DNA of 64,000 nucleotides, taken from NCBI RefSeq assembly GCF_001427635.1, contig NZ_LMHA01000001.1, positions 1,267,501-1,331,500 of the forward strand, written 5' to 3'. Made by a program: the position numbers and the translations under genes. The DNA comes from Pseudoxanthomonas sp. Root65 (GTDB lineage Bacteria > Pseudomonadota > Gammaproteobacteria > Xanthomonadales > Xanthomonadaceae). This document shows, piece after piece, positions 52,153 through 60,152 of this stretch (positions are counted from its first letter, which is position 1; each line of letters starts with the position of its first letter). Below the pieces are notes generated by a model. That model was not told the origin of the DNA, did not search any database, and saw nothing but the letters and a program-made list of their open reading frames with translations.

Positions 52153-53388
52153 CTAGAACACCCACACCATCGCCGCACCCGCCGCCAGCGCGGCCATCAG
52201 GCCTGCGGAGACACGCATGCCGTACGCCGCGCCGCCACTGACCCAGGCGATCACCGACTTGGCGATCAGGCTCGCCGCCAGCAACGCCAGCATCCACCAG
52301 CGCGCCTCGTCCGCTGCGAGTCCGCCCCGTGCGAACTGGGTGGCCAGCGTGGCCACCGCGGCGTGCAGCTCCGCCATCGCCGACATCGCGGCTGCGGCCA
52401 TCGCACCGCGCGGGCCGATCCAGGCGGCTAGTGCCGCCGCGACGAAGGTCAGCGCCGCCACCAGCAGCGCGAACCCCAGCGCCTGGCCGAAGCGGAACAT
52501 GCGGCTTTCCGACGTCGGTGGCTTCACCGCGTCGTCTTCGCTGCGATGCAGGCCCAGCAGGCCGCCGGCCAGCAGCACCGCGCCGATCGCGCCCAGTTCC
52601 GGCAGCAGGTCGCGCACCAGCGGCGGCGACACCGTCCACAGGATCGGCACGCACAGCGTCAGCGAGGCGAGGTTGGACAGCAGCGCGGCCGCCACCGCCG
52701 AGCGCAGCAGCGCCGGCGTCTCCTTCGCACGTTGCCCGAAGCCGATGGTCGCCGCGGTCGACGACACGTAGCCGGCGAAGAAGCCGGCGGCCGCCAGTCC
52801 CCAGCGATTGCCGACCAGCCGCAGCACGATATGGCCCAGCGCGCTGACCGCCATCACCAGCACCACCAGCGTCCAGATCGTCGCCAGGTTGATCGCGTCG
52901 AACGGACCGATCGGGCGGTCCGGCAGGATCGGCAGGATCACCAGGGCCGACGCCAGCAGCAGCAGGCCGTCGAAGACCTCGCGCTCGCTGAAGGTGTCGC
53001 GGGTGAGTTCGTGCAGCGGCTGCTTGGCGTACAGCAGCACGGCGACGACCACCGCGAGCGCGGTCGCCAGCGCCGGTGTGCGCATCGCCAGGGCGCCGAG
53101 CAGGAAGGTCACCACCAGCGTCACCTCGCTGGTCAGACCCGGGTCGTCGCGGCGGGTCGCACGGTAGCCCATGGCCGCCAGCAGACCGGTCACCGCCAGG
53201 GCGACCAGCACCACCGGCTGCCCGAGCGATGCAGCGACGGCGGCACCCAGTGCCACCAGCGCATGCGTGCGCAACCCGGCAATGCCGTGCGCACGACCGG
53301 GGCTGCGCTCGCGCACCAGCCCGATCAACAGGCCCAGCCCGAGCGCCGAGGACAGGGCCAGCCAGGTGCCGGGAGTCGCTTCGTCCAT
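52153..53388 (-). CDS. MgtC/SapB-like DUF4010 membrane protein
   Basis: 411 residues with about 11-12 membrane segments. The N-terminal half has the MgtC/SapB-like core [40 protein letters not shown] and the conserved cytoplasmic [20 protein letters not shown]. The C-terminal half is the DUF4010 region, with [20 protein letters not shown]. Function is unknown, perhaps ion or nucleotide-linked transport. The ATG at 53388 is preferred because GGAAGGCAGG directly precedes it. Divergent from fbp by about 96 bases. Confidence 0.8.
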   Translation of the reverse strand: MDEATPGTWLALSSALGLGLLIGLVRERSPGRAHGIAGLRTHALVALGAAVAASLGQPVVLVALAVTGLLAAMGYRATRRDDPGLTSEVTLVVTFLLGALAMRTPALATALAVVVAVLLYAKQPLHELTRDTFSEREVFDGLLLLASALVILPILPDRPIGPFDAINLATIWTLVVLVMAVSALGHIVLRLVGNRWGLAAAGFFAGYVSSTAATIGFGQRAKETPALLRSAVAAALLSNLASLTLCVPILWTVSPPLVRDLLPELGAIGAVLLAGGLLGLHRSEDDAVKPPTSESRMFRFGQALGFALLVAALTFVAAALAAWIGPRGAMAAAAMSAMAELHAAVATLATQFARGGLAADEARWWMLALLAASLIAKSVIAWVSGGAAYGMRVSAGLMAALAAGAAMVWVF

Positions 53389-53484
53389 CCTGCCTTCCTC
53401 GTCCAGGGCCGCCAGCATAGCGAGTGGTCTTGCATTGGTCTCGTCAACCCGGACAATGCGCGCACCTTCGCCGTGGACCCCATC

Positions 53485-54516
53485 ATGCCCGCTCCCGCTC
53501 CGTCCGCCGTCTCACTGAGCCGCTACCTGATCGAGGAGCAGCGCGCCGGCCGCATCAGCGCCGACCTGCGCCAGCTCATCGCGGTGGTCGCCCGCGCCTG
53601 CACCAGCATCTCCATCGCGGTCAGCAAGGGTGCGCTGGGCGGCGTGCTGGGCGACGCCGGCACCGGCAACGTGCAGGGCGAGGCGCAGAAGAAGCTGGAT
53701 GTGCTGAGCAACGACATCCTGCTGGAGGCCAATGCCTGGGGCGGCCACCTGGCTGCGTGCGCGTCGGAGGAAATGGACCACAGCCAGCCGATCCCGGACG
53801 CCTACCCGCGCGGCGGCTTCCTGCTGCTGTTCGATCCGCTGGACGGCAGCTCCAATATCGACGTCAACGTCTCGGTCGGCACCATCTTCTCGGTACTGCG
53901 CTGTCCGGACGGCGTGACCACCCCGGGCGACGAGCACTTCCTGCAGCCCGGCCGCGAGCAGGTCGCCGCCGGCTACTGCATCTACGGGCCCAGCACGATG
54001 CTGGTGCTGACCACCGGCAACGGCACGCACGCCTTCACCCTGGACCGCGAACAGGGCGCGTTCGTGCTGACCCAGCGCGACATGCGCATCCCGGAGGAGA
54101 CGAAGGAGTTCGCCATCAACCTGTCCAACCAGCGCCACTGGGAAACCCCGATGCAGGGCTACGTCAGCGACCTGCTCGCCGGCAGGGACGGCCCGCGCGG
54201 CAAGGACTTCAACATGCGCTGGATCGCCAGCATGGTGGCCGACGTGCACCGCATCCTGACCCGCGGCGGCATCTTCATCTATCCCTGGGACCGCAAGGAG
54301 CCGGGCAAGGCCGGCAAGCTGCGCCTGATGTACGAGGCCAACCCGATGGGCATGCTGGTCGAACAGGCCGGCGGCGCCGCCAGCACCGGGCGCGAGGACA
54401 TCCTGTCGCTGCAACCCACGCAATTGCACCAGCGCGTGCCGGTATTCCTGGGCTCGAAGCAGGAGGTCGAAGCGGCCGTCGGCTATCACCGGGCGCACGA
54501 CGCGGCGGCGGCGTGA
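53485..54516 (+). CDS. fbp: Fructose-1,6-bisphosphatase, class I
   Basis: 343 residues, class I length. It removes the 1-phosphate of fructose-1,6-bisphosphate, a key gluconeogenic step. The opening [20 protein letters not shown], the metal site [20 protein letters not shown] near 113 and the sugar-phosphate site [20 protein letters not shown] near 267 are all present. Start at 53485 gives a short nonconserved MPAPAPSA leader. The open frame continues far upstream but in antisense of DUF4010 and is not the gene. Confidence 0.93.
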   Translation: MPAPAPSAVSLSRYLIEEQRAGRISADLRQLIAVVARACTSISIAVSKGALGGVLGDAGTGNVQGEAQKKLDVLSNDILLEANAWGGHLAACASEEMDHSQPIPDAYPRGGFLLLFDPLDGSSNIDVNVSVGTIFSVLRCPDGVTTPGDEHFLQPGREQVAAGYCIYGPSTMLVLTTGNGTHAFTLDREQGAFVLTQRDMRIPEETKEFAINLSNQRHWETPMQGYVSDLLAGRDGPRGKDFNMRWIASMVADVHRILTRGGIFIYPWDRKEPGKAGKLRLMYEANPMGMLVEQAGGAASTGREDILSLQPTQLHQRVPVFLGSKQEVEAAVGYHRAHDAAAA

Positions 54517-54550
54517 CGGCAATGCGCGGGGCGGCGGCTAGAATCCGGGC

Positions 54551-55264
54551 ATGACGCCAAGCCCCGATCCGTCCGACTTCATCGAGGTCTACCCCGACGC
54601 GCTGGACGCGGACACCTGCCGCGCCATCGTGGCGCGTTTCGACGCCAGCGGGCAGGACCAGCCGGGGCGGGTCGGCGGCGGCCTCTATCCGGACCTGAAA
54701 CATAGCCGCGACATCAGCATCAGCGGTGTCGCCGAGTGGCGCGACGTGGAACAGCGCCTCAACCTGGCAGTGCTGGCCGGGCTGCAGCAGTACCTGCGCA
54801 ACTACCCCTTCAGTCTGATCGCACCGCTGATGCTGCAGCAGCCGGATGCGGACGGCACGCTGCGGCGGCTGCGCCACGACGACATTGCGGGCATGGACGA
54901 TGCCGCGCTGATGAAGCTGGTGATGAAGGTGTTCGTCCCGGGAAAGATCAACCTGCAACGCTATGCCGCCGGCGAAGGCGGTTATCCGTACTGGCACTGC
55001 GAGCTGTTTCCGAAGGCCGCCGATGCCGAGACGCTGCATCGCCATGTGCTGTGGACGCTCTATCTCAACGATGGCTTCGAGGCCGGTGAAACCGAGTTCT
55101 TCCACCAAGGCCGCAAGATCGTGCCGCGCACCGGCAGCCTGCTGATCGCGCCGACCGCCTTCACCCACACGCACCGCGGCAACCGTCCGCTCGGCGGCGA
55201 CAAGTACATCGCCACCAGCTGGGTGCTGTTCCAGCGCGCGGAACGGCTGTACGGCGGCGGCTGA
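54551..55264 (+). CDS. 2OG-Fe(II) oxygenase family protein
   Basis: 237 residues. It matches the prolyl-4-hydroxylase-like 2OG-Fe(II) oxygenase fold: INLQRYAAGEGGYPYWHCEL near 134 (H-x-E metal pair in place of the usual H-x-D), TLYLNDGFEAGETEFFHQGR near 163, and SLLIAPTAFTHTHRGNRPLG near 196, which supplies the distal His and the Arg for 2-oxoglutarate. It should hydroxylate a protein or small molecule; the substrate is unknown. It starts 34 bases after fbp, on the same strand. Its stop faces the truncated radical SAM gene. Confidence 0.72.
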   Translation: MTPSPDPSDFIEVYPDALDADTCRAIVARFDASGQDQPGRVGGGLYPDLKHSRDISISGVAEWRDVEQRLNLAVLAGLQQYLRNYPFSLIAPLMLQQPDADGTLRRLRHDDIAGMDDAALMKLVMKVFVPGKINLQRYAAGEGGYPYWHCELFPKAADAETLHRHVLWTLYLNDGFEAGETEFFHQGRKIVPRTGSLLIAPTAFTHTHRGNRPLGGDKYIATSWVLFQRAERLYGGG

Positions 55265-55303
55265 AGCGGGTTGGCGGCGGTAGGTCGCTGAGCCGCACGC
55301 GCG

Positions 55304-56152
55304 TCAGAACAGTTCGCCCTGCGGCGAGGGTGCGCGCGGCGGCACGAAGCGCGTCACGTCGAACGGCGGATGCCGCCGCCCCGCGAAGCCATACCGCTTC
55401 AGCGCCAGCGCGAAGCGTCGCGCCAGCAGGTCGGCATAGACACCTTCGCCGCGCAGCCGCGTGCCGAAGCGACTGTCGTAATCCTTGCCGCCGCGCAATT
55501 GCTGGACCGTGCTCATCACGTGCGCCGCACGATCCGGAAGGTGCGTCTGCAGCCAATCGCGGAACAGCGGCGCCACTTCATGCGGCAGGCGCAGCAGCAC
55601 GTAGCCGGCGGCGGTCGCGCCGGCCTCGCGCGCCGCCTCGAGCACGGCTTCCAGTTCATGGTCGTTCACCCACGGAATCACCGGCGCGAACATCACGCCG
55701 ACCGGCACGCCCGCTTCGCTGAGCCGCTTCACCGCCCGCAGCCGGCTGTGAGGCGCGGACGCGCGCGGTTCCAGCCGCGAGGACAGCGTGTTGTCCAGCG
55801 TGGTGATCGAGAAGTACACGTGCACCAGCCGCTCGCGCGCCATCGGCGCCAGCAGGTCCAGGTCGCGCTCGACCAGCGCGTTCTTGGTGATCAGCGAAAA
55901 GGGATGCTTCGTTTCCGCCAGCACCTCGATGATGCGGCGGGTCAGCTGCAGTTTCCGTTCGGCCGGCTGGTAGGCATCGGTATTGATGCCCAGCGAGATC
56001 GGACGCGGTTCGTAACCGCGCTTGGCCAGCTCACGCCGCAGGATCTCCGGTGCATTGGTCTTGGCGAAGATCTTCGTTTCGAAGTCCAGCCCGGGCGAGA
56101 GATCGAGGTAGGCGTGCGACGGACGGGCGAAGCAGTAACTGCACCAGCATTT
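55304..56152 (-). pseudogene. PA0069-family radical SAM gene, 5'-truncated
   Basis: In frame from about 56152, the sequence reads CSYCFARPSHAYLDLSPGLD, KIFAKTNAPEILRRELAKRG and LGINTDAYQPAERKLQLTRR, then VYFSITTLDNTLSSRLEPRA near the middle, ending VPPRAPSPQGELF. This matches the PA0069 radical SAM family. Only the last two cysteines of the CxxxCxxC cluster remain. Upstream of SYC the frame turns into unrelated sequence and the first cysteine plus the whole N-terminal third are lost. A shorter protein from an internal start at 55924 could still be made but would lack the cluster. The break marks the edge of the lower-GC island. Confidence 0.75.
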
Positions 56153-56432
56153 TATGGAACCTCCAAATTTTGTTCACTTGCTCGAGGGAGCCTGGAACGG
56201 GGATCTGGAGTGCCATTCGGTCAAAGTGCGCGAGATTGGCCGAGCTTGCGGCTAGCCTAGAGGTCCCATGGGGGACGCGTAAGGTAGGTTGGGGGGGGAT
56301 TTGAGATTGCCCCGAAGCTGCGGCCGGATGAATCAGCTGCACTTGCGAAAAGCAGGTTTCTGATGAGGTAGCCGCATTGTCTCTAGGCAACGGCCAGGCC
56401 TAGGCCATGATTACCTAGCCATCGCGCGGCAC
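56153..56432. other. Island left junction and gene-free stretch
   Basis: About 280 bases with no convincing gene. Base composition drops here from backbone to island level. It includes a G-run (GGTTGGGGGGGGATTT near 56287). I see no tRNA end, no integrase gene and no clear direct repeat that could be named an attachment site. Confidence 0.5.
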
Positions 56433-57140
56433 ATGAACAGTGGGATGGCCACACGAAACCTCGGCAGAATGGAAACTCCCACCAGCCGCACTGATCTAGC
56501 AATGCAAGACCTGCCAAGACCGAAGCTCGCTCACCCGACTCGCGAGTTCATGGCTTCCCTACCGCCCTTCGCCGGGCTGGACGCAGGGAGTGTCCATTGG
56601 ATTGAAAGCGAGCAGGCTGCTGCAGCCGCGCTCCAAGTCCTCAAGCTTGAACGAACGCTCGGGTTCGACACGGAGACTAAGCCGACCTTTGTGGCCGGTG
56701 AAGTCAGGACTGGACCTCACCTGATCCAACTTGCCACTTCCGATAGCGCCTACTGCATTCCTGCGGAGGGCGTGTGGACGAGGGAGCTTTTGGCGCCACT
56801 CCTTGAGTCCGAAGGCATTCTCAAAGTTGGATTTGGCCTAGCAAATGATCGGAGGCCGCTCTACGGTAAGTACAAGATCAAGCTAAGGGGGTCCTTAGAT
56901 CTTGCTCCCGTCGTGCGCAAGCTTGGCTACCGACAGCGCGTGGGCCTTCAGGCCTCCGTGGCTATCGTCTTGGGACAACGCCTTGGGAAATCCAAGTCCG
57001 TTCAACTGTCCAATTGGAGCGCGCGGCCCCTTAGACCAGCCCAACTTGTCTACGCCGCCAATGACGCTTTTGCATCCCACTGCGTGTTTATTGAACTTCA
57101 GCGCCGTCATCCGAGCCTGCTGGTAGGAGGTCATCCTTGA
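56433..57140 (+). CDS. RNase D-like 3'-5' exonuclease domain protein
   Basis: 235 residues carrying a DEDD exonuclease fold. ExoI is TLGFDTETKPTF near residue 81 (Asp and Glu), ExoII is KVGFGLANDRRPL near 130 (the N-D aspartate), and ExoIII is LVYAANDAFASHCVF near 208 (Tyr-x3-Asp, the DEDDy form). This resembles the single-domain relatives of RNase D and the WRN exonuclease rather than full RNase D, since no HRDC domain follows. It probably trims RNA or DNA 3' ends. First gene of the island; its last 10 bases overlap the opposing XRE gene. Confidence 0.75.
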   Translation: MNSGMATRNLGRMETPTSRTDLAMQDLPRPKLAHPTREFMASLPPFAGLDAGSVHWIESEQAAAAALQVLKLERTLGFDTETKPTFVAGEVRTGPHLIQLATSDSAYCIPAEGVWTRELLAPLLESEGILKVGFGLANDRRPLYGKYKIKLRGSLDLAPVVRKLGYRQRVGLQASVAIVLGQRLGKSKSVQLSNWSARPLRPAQLVYAANDAFASHCVFIELQRRHPSLLVGGHP

Positions 57141-57379
57141 CCGGCTGGAAGCACCAGCTTCATTGCACGGGCTGGGCTAAACCCGAGCGCTGAAGTGAGC
57201 TCGAAGAACTCGATCACGTCCAGCCTGCGGGCCCCCGCCTCGACGGCAGAGATCCGCTGCTGGGGCCACCCCAGCTGGCGAGCTAGCTCGCCCTGCGACA
57301 GCCCCAGCTCCTCGCGGCGCCCTCTCAGACTCTCGACCAGCCGTCGATACTCCTCCCGATAGATTGTCTTTGATGCCAT
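57131..57379 (-). CDS. XRE-family helix-turn-helix regulator
   Basis: 82 residues, a single HTH_3 domain: YREEYRRLVESLRGRREELG, LSQGELARQLGWPQQRISAV (helices 2 and 3) and EAGARRLDVIEFFELTSALG. Start at 57379 (MASKTIYREE) rather than the upstream ATG in an arginine-rich stretch. An 18-base palindrome 9 bases before the start suggests self-repression. No toxin partner is evident; the neighbouring plus-strand gene of 270 residues has no known toxin motif. Tail overlaps the exonuclease gene by 10 bases. Confidence 0.8.
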   Translation of the reverse strand: MASKTIYREEYRRLVESLRGRREELGLSQGELARQLGWPQQRISAVEAGARRLDVIEFFELTSALGFSPARAMKLVLPAGQG

Positions 57380-57387
57380 GGTCGCCG

Positions 57388-57405
57388 CCAGTCCTGGACG
57401 ACTGG
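57388..57405. promoter_or_regulatory. Palindrome CCAGTC-N6-GACTGG, candidate XRE operator
   Basis: A perfect 6-base inverted repeat (inner bases also partly symmetric) 9 bases upstream of the XRE start and about 90 bases upstream of the divergent 270-aa gene. Position suits autorepression and shared control. Confidence 0.4.
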
Positions 57406-57497
57406 GGAATCTATGGCGCACCTACCGATTACATGAAAATTGTGTAGAAAACTCGCCCGCCCACTGATAAGCTCCCCGACTACCCGCGAGAGGTGCA

Positions 57498-58310
57498 ATG
57501 GCATGTGTCCGCACCCAATCGACTCTGCTGCCCGCCGCTCGCGACCTCGTGCCATTTGCACAGTCGCTAGGATTGCTGCGGCTTGGTGCGTGGTACGCGC
57601 TTGAGCTATCGACGACAGTCGAGGCTCCTTTCAGCACTGGGACGGCGCTAAGCCAGAAGCTCTTCCGGCTGTTGGAGGAAAGTCAGGTTCTGCGTCCTGC
57701 GTCAGGACAGGAGTCCGGCATCCGTCGCGCGCTCTATGAACCCCTGGGATGGTGCTACCTCACCGATTGGGGTGAGCGAAACCATCTCCAAGCCACGCTG
57801 CAGACAGTGATGCTAGATCTGGCATCCCATCAGGACTCTGTGCGACCGACCCTTGAGCTCTGGGAAGCATTGTCAGCGGCCGAGATTGAGACATACCTAG
57901 CGCACCTGCTACGTCGCCACACCTTGGATCCGGCAAGCGCCCCCTTCATCGTGCATGCCCTTGAAGATGACTGGTCGGATTTGAGTTTGGCTCGTAAGCG
58001 CTACCTGGCTTGGCATGCGGCGCGCGGCGCGGCCTCAACCCTTCTTCGCACTGGGATGGACCAGGATGCGGCTCGCGCCGCAATGCTTGAGGAGATGCGT
58101 CGTCGATCGCGCTGGCTTGCCTCCAGGTCGGCCAACAATGAGCTGTCTGCCGAGGAGTACCAGTTTGTACCTGATCCTCAGTGGAAGAAGCCTATCCTCT
58201 TGAACGTTTTCCTCTCATCCCTATTGCCTGTCGGATTCTCCTACTGGACAGACCGGCCTGGACGATCAGCTGATGCACTGGGACAAAGCAAAGCGGCAGG
58301 CAAGGCCTGA
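57498..58310 (+). CDS. Unknown island protein (270 aa)
   Basis: No family recognised. The 270-residue product is helical and soluble at first glance: an N-terminal region with LVPFAQSLGLLRLGAWYALE, a middle with PTLELWEALSAAEIETYLAHLL (helical pairs), and a C-terminal third rich in basic residues (MLEEMRRRSRWLASRSANN). The last 30 residues include one weak hydrophobic stretch (ILLNVFLSSLLPVGFSYW). Ribosome site CGAGAGG is 7 bases before 57498. Divergent from the XRE gene, which may control it. Confidence 0.55.
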   Translation: MACVRTQSTLLPAARDLVPFAQSLGLLRLGAWYALELSTTVEAPFSTGTALSQKLFRLLEESQVLRPASGQESGIRRALYEPLGWCYLTDWGERNHLQATLQTVMLDLASHQDSVRPTLELWEALSAAEIETYLAHLLRRHTLDPASAPFIVHALEDDWSDLSLARKRYLAWHAARGAASTLLRTGMDQDAARAAMLEEMRRRSRWLASRSANNELSAEEYQFVPDPQWKKPILLNVFLSSLLPVGFSYWTDRPGRSADALGQSKAAGKA

Positions 58311-58403
58311 CGCCGGCCGCCTCGCGATATCGCTAAGCATGCTTGCAGAAGGCGACCCTTTTCGGCTGTTTCCACTGCGCTTCCAAGTGCGGAAGAGATC
58401 TCT

Positions 58404-58679
58404 ATGACCATGCCAATTGAACGAACCCGACACCTCATCCAAACAGGTGCTTTTCTTCGCGACCTTGCCGCCAACATGGCCCTTCCCAAGCAGGTACGCA
58501 CGGAAGCGTATCGATTGCTCAGACACTTCCCGTCGATATCGGATGTTGAAGCGATCGCCGCCAACGAGGCACGCTTGCAGGAGGTCACTAAGTCACCGCT
58601 TCGTCCGAACCTACTTGTGACCGAGTTCGATCCGGAATGGCTGCGCGGCTATACGCATGGTCCACACGTTGGGGGTTAA
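58404..58679 (+). CDS. BPSL0761-family protein
   Basis: 91 residues. The pattern TMPIERTRHLIQTGAFLRDL followed by LPKQVRTEAYRLLRHFPS is that of BPSL0761-type small proteins, of unknown function, often found on accessory DNA in Burkholderia and xanthomonads. A second ATG two codons in (58410) is possible. Its stop is 3 bases before the start of the SseB-like gene, so the two are in one operon. Confidence 0.7.
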   Translation: MTMPIERTRHLIQTGAFLRDLAANMALPKQVRTEAYRLLRHFPSISDVEAIAANEARLQEVTKSPLRPNLLVTEFDPEWLRGYTHGPHVGG

Positions 58680-58682
58680 GAG

Positions 58683-59414
58683 ATGTCCACCGTAAGCGAG
58701 GGCGAGCTGGAACACTGGTTCGAGCAAGGGATGCAGAGCTATACCAACGAGTCGCGCTTCTTCTCTTGCCTCATTCGCGCCATGGTTTACGCCTATGTGC
58801 CCGTCTCCGATGACTCCAAGAATGTGAGGCTGATCCAGTTTCGGCACCCGGATGGCTACGACGCGATTCCCTTCTTCACCTCGGCTCAACGCGCCGCGCG
58901 ATCTAGCTTCAATGGCTTGCGGACTATCAGGCTTCCTTGCACAACGCTGTTTGAGCAGACGCGAGGGGCCACCTTGATGGTCAACCCTAACGACGGTGGC
59001 GCTGTGCTGTTTCCCGAGGAGGTGGCCACGTTGCTGCAGTCAGGGACGCTAGAGACGTTCGAAAAAGTCAGTTTGGGCGAGGGGCCCGTTGATGTACGCC
59101 CCGCCACGTCCGCGCCTGACAACTTGATCAGAGCGCTAGACGGGAACGTACCTTTGCCTCCCTTCATCAGGGAGATCTATCTCCTTGAGAAGCGCGCAGT
59201 GGATGGGAGGTCAAGCCGACCAAGTCTGCTCATCTATGCGGGCGTGGAAGCTCGCCAGATGGAGCGCGGAGCACGGCATCTTGTCTCTGTTGTTCAGGCA
59301 TTGGATCCACGGCCAGAGGACATTGTCGACGTGGCGGTGTTTGACATCGCGCAGGCCAAGCCGGGCTTTTTGGATGAGATTGGTGCCATGCCGGTGTTCG
59401 CTTCCGGGGTCTAG
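58683..59414 (+). CDS. SseB-like protein (enhanced serine sensitivity family)
   Basis: 243 residues. The first half fits the SseB N-terminal domain: LIRAMVYAYVPVSDDSKN, LIQFRHPDGYDAIPFFTSAQ near 52, TRGATLMVNPNDGGAVLFPE near 94. The second half fits its C-terminal domain (YLLEKRAVDGRSSRPSLLIY, ARHLVSVVQALDPRPEDIVD). The family's molecular function is not known; some members are found beside polymorphic toxins. Start 58683 is 3 bases after the previous stop. Lower GC than the backbone. Confidence 0.6.
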   Translation: MSTVSEGELEHWFEQGMQSYTNESRFFSCLIRAMVYAYVPVSDDSKNVRLIQFRHPDGYDAIPFFTSAQRAARSSFNGLRTIRLPCTTLFEQTRGATLMVNPNDGGAVLFPEEVATLLQSGTLETFEKVSLGEGPVDVRPATSAPDNLIRALDGNVPLPPFIREIYLLEKRAVDGRSSRPSLLIYAGVEARQMERGARHLVSVVQALDPRPEDIVDVAVFDIAQAKPGFLDEIGAMPVFASGV

Positions 59415-59481
59415 GCCTACGAATCCGCTATGGGCTTGGAGGGCGAGCTGAGCCGGGATCGTGCGCTTGAGACATGGACTA

Positions 59482-59958
59482 TCAGCTACCCGTGGCCACT
59501 GCTGACTCCGACGGACCGTCTGATACACCAGGAAACGTATTGATCAGCAGGCCGACGGCCAGTCCAGCCATTACCAAGGTAGCAACGAGCTGCGAGGCCT
59601 CAACGAGCTGCGCCAGAAGCGAGTAGATGAACATCACTAGTGCTGAACTGGCAGCGGGATCATAGAGTGCGAACGTCTTGATCACGAGGCCAAAGAGTGA
59701 GTGCGTGAGGATGCTCATCACGATGACGGACAGGCTGAAGACCACACGCATGCGCTTGGTCGTACCGATCTGCTTGAGGTACATCAGGGTGAGCACCAGC
59801 ATCGAGACGGCTAGGGCGAACATGCAGCACCAAAATGCGCCGTCCAGGACTCCGCGGATCACTGGAGCCATGATGGACTCCACGATCACTACACCCAGAA
59901 TGATCAAAGCCAGCCCTAGCGCCCCACCTACGTGTACCGCTTCCCTTCTGAAGGTCAT
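59482..59958 (-). CDS. Polytopic membrane protein (158 aa), unknown
   Basis: Four hydrophobic segments (about residues 10-32, 38-60, 72-96 and 105-145) and a short acidic cytoplasmic end. I recognise no family. Start: the ATG at 59958 has AAGGAG 6 bases upstream, so I prefer it to an ATG 27 codons earlier whose extra residues are soluble and acidic. Single gene between the SseB-like gene (convergent) and the two-gene cassette. Confidence 0.55.
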   Translation of the reverse strand: MTFRREAVHVGGALGLALIILGVVIVESIMAPVIRGVLDGAFWCCMFALAVSMLVLTLMYLKQIGTTKRMRVVFSLSVIVMSILTHSLFGLVIKTFALYDPAASSALVMFIYSLLAQLVEASQLVATLVMAGLAVGLLINTFPGVSDGPSESAVATGS

Positions 59959-60152
59959 CGAGTGCTCCTTTGCGTTGCGATCTTCAAAGGTATCGGCGAT
60001 GTCGGCCAACACATTAGGCTCTGATTCTGCCCTCGGCATTGTTGAAGCAGACCGTGACGAACCCTAGCCTGTCGGCTGCGCTGGGCAGCACTCTTATCGA
60101 ACCAGCTTTCTGGTCGAGATCACGCTAGCTGTGCGCGTAGGCTCGTTCAAAC

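Noticed and set aside
56031..56390. Minus-strand frame crossing the island junction (about 119 codons)
   Set aside because: It is in a different frame from the radical SAM remnant and joins island and backbone sequence; a chance frame over the breakpoint.
57131..58310. Toxin-antitoxin call for the XRE gene and the 270-aa gene
   Set aside because: The genes are divergent, 118 bases apart, and the large one has no known toxin motif; kept only as a question in the island finding.
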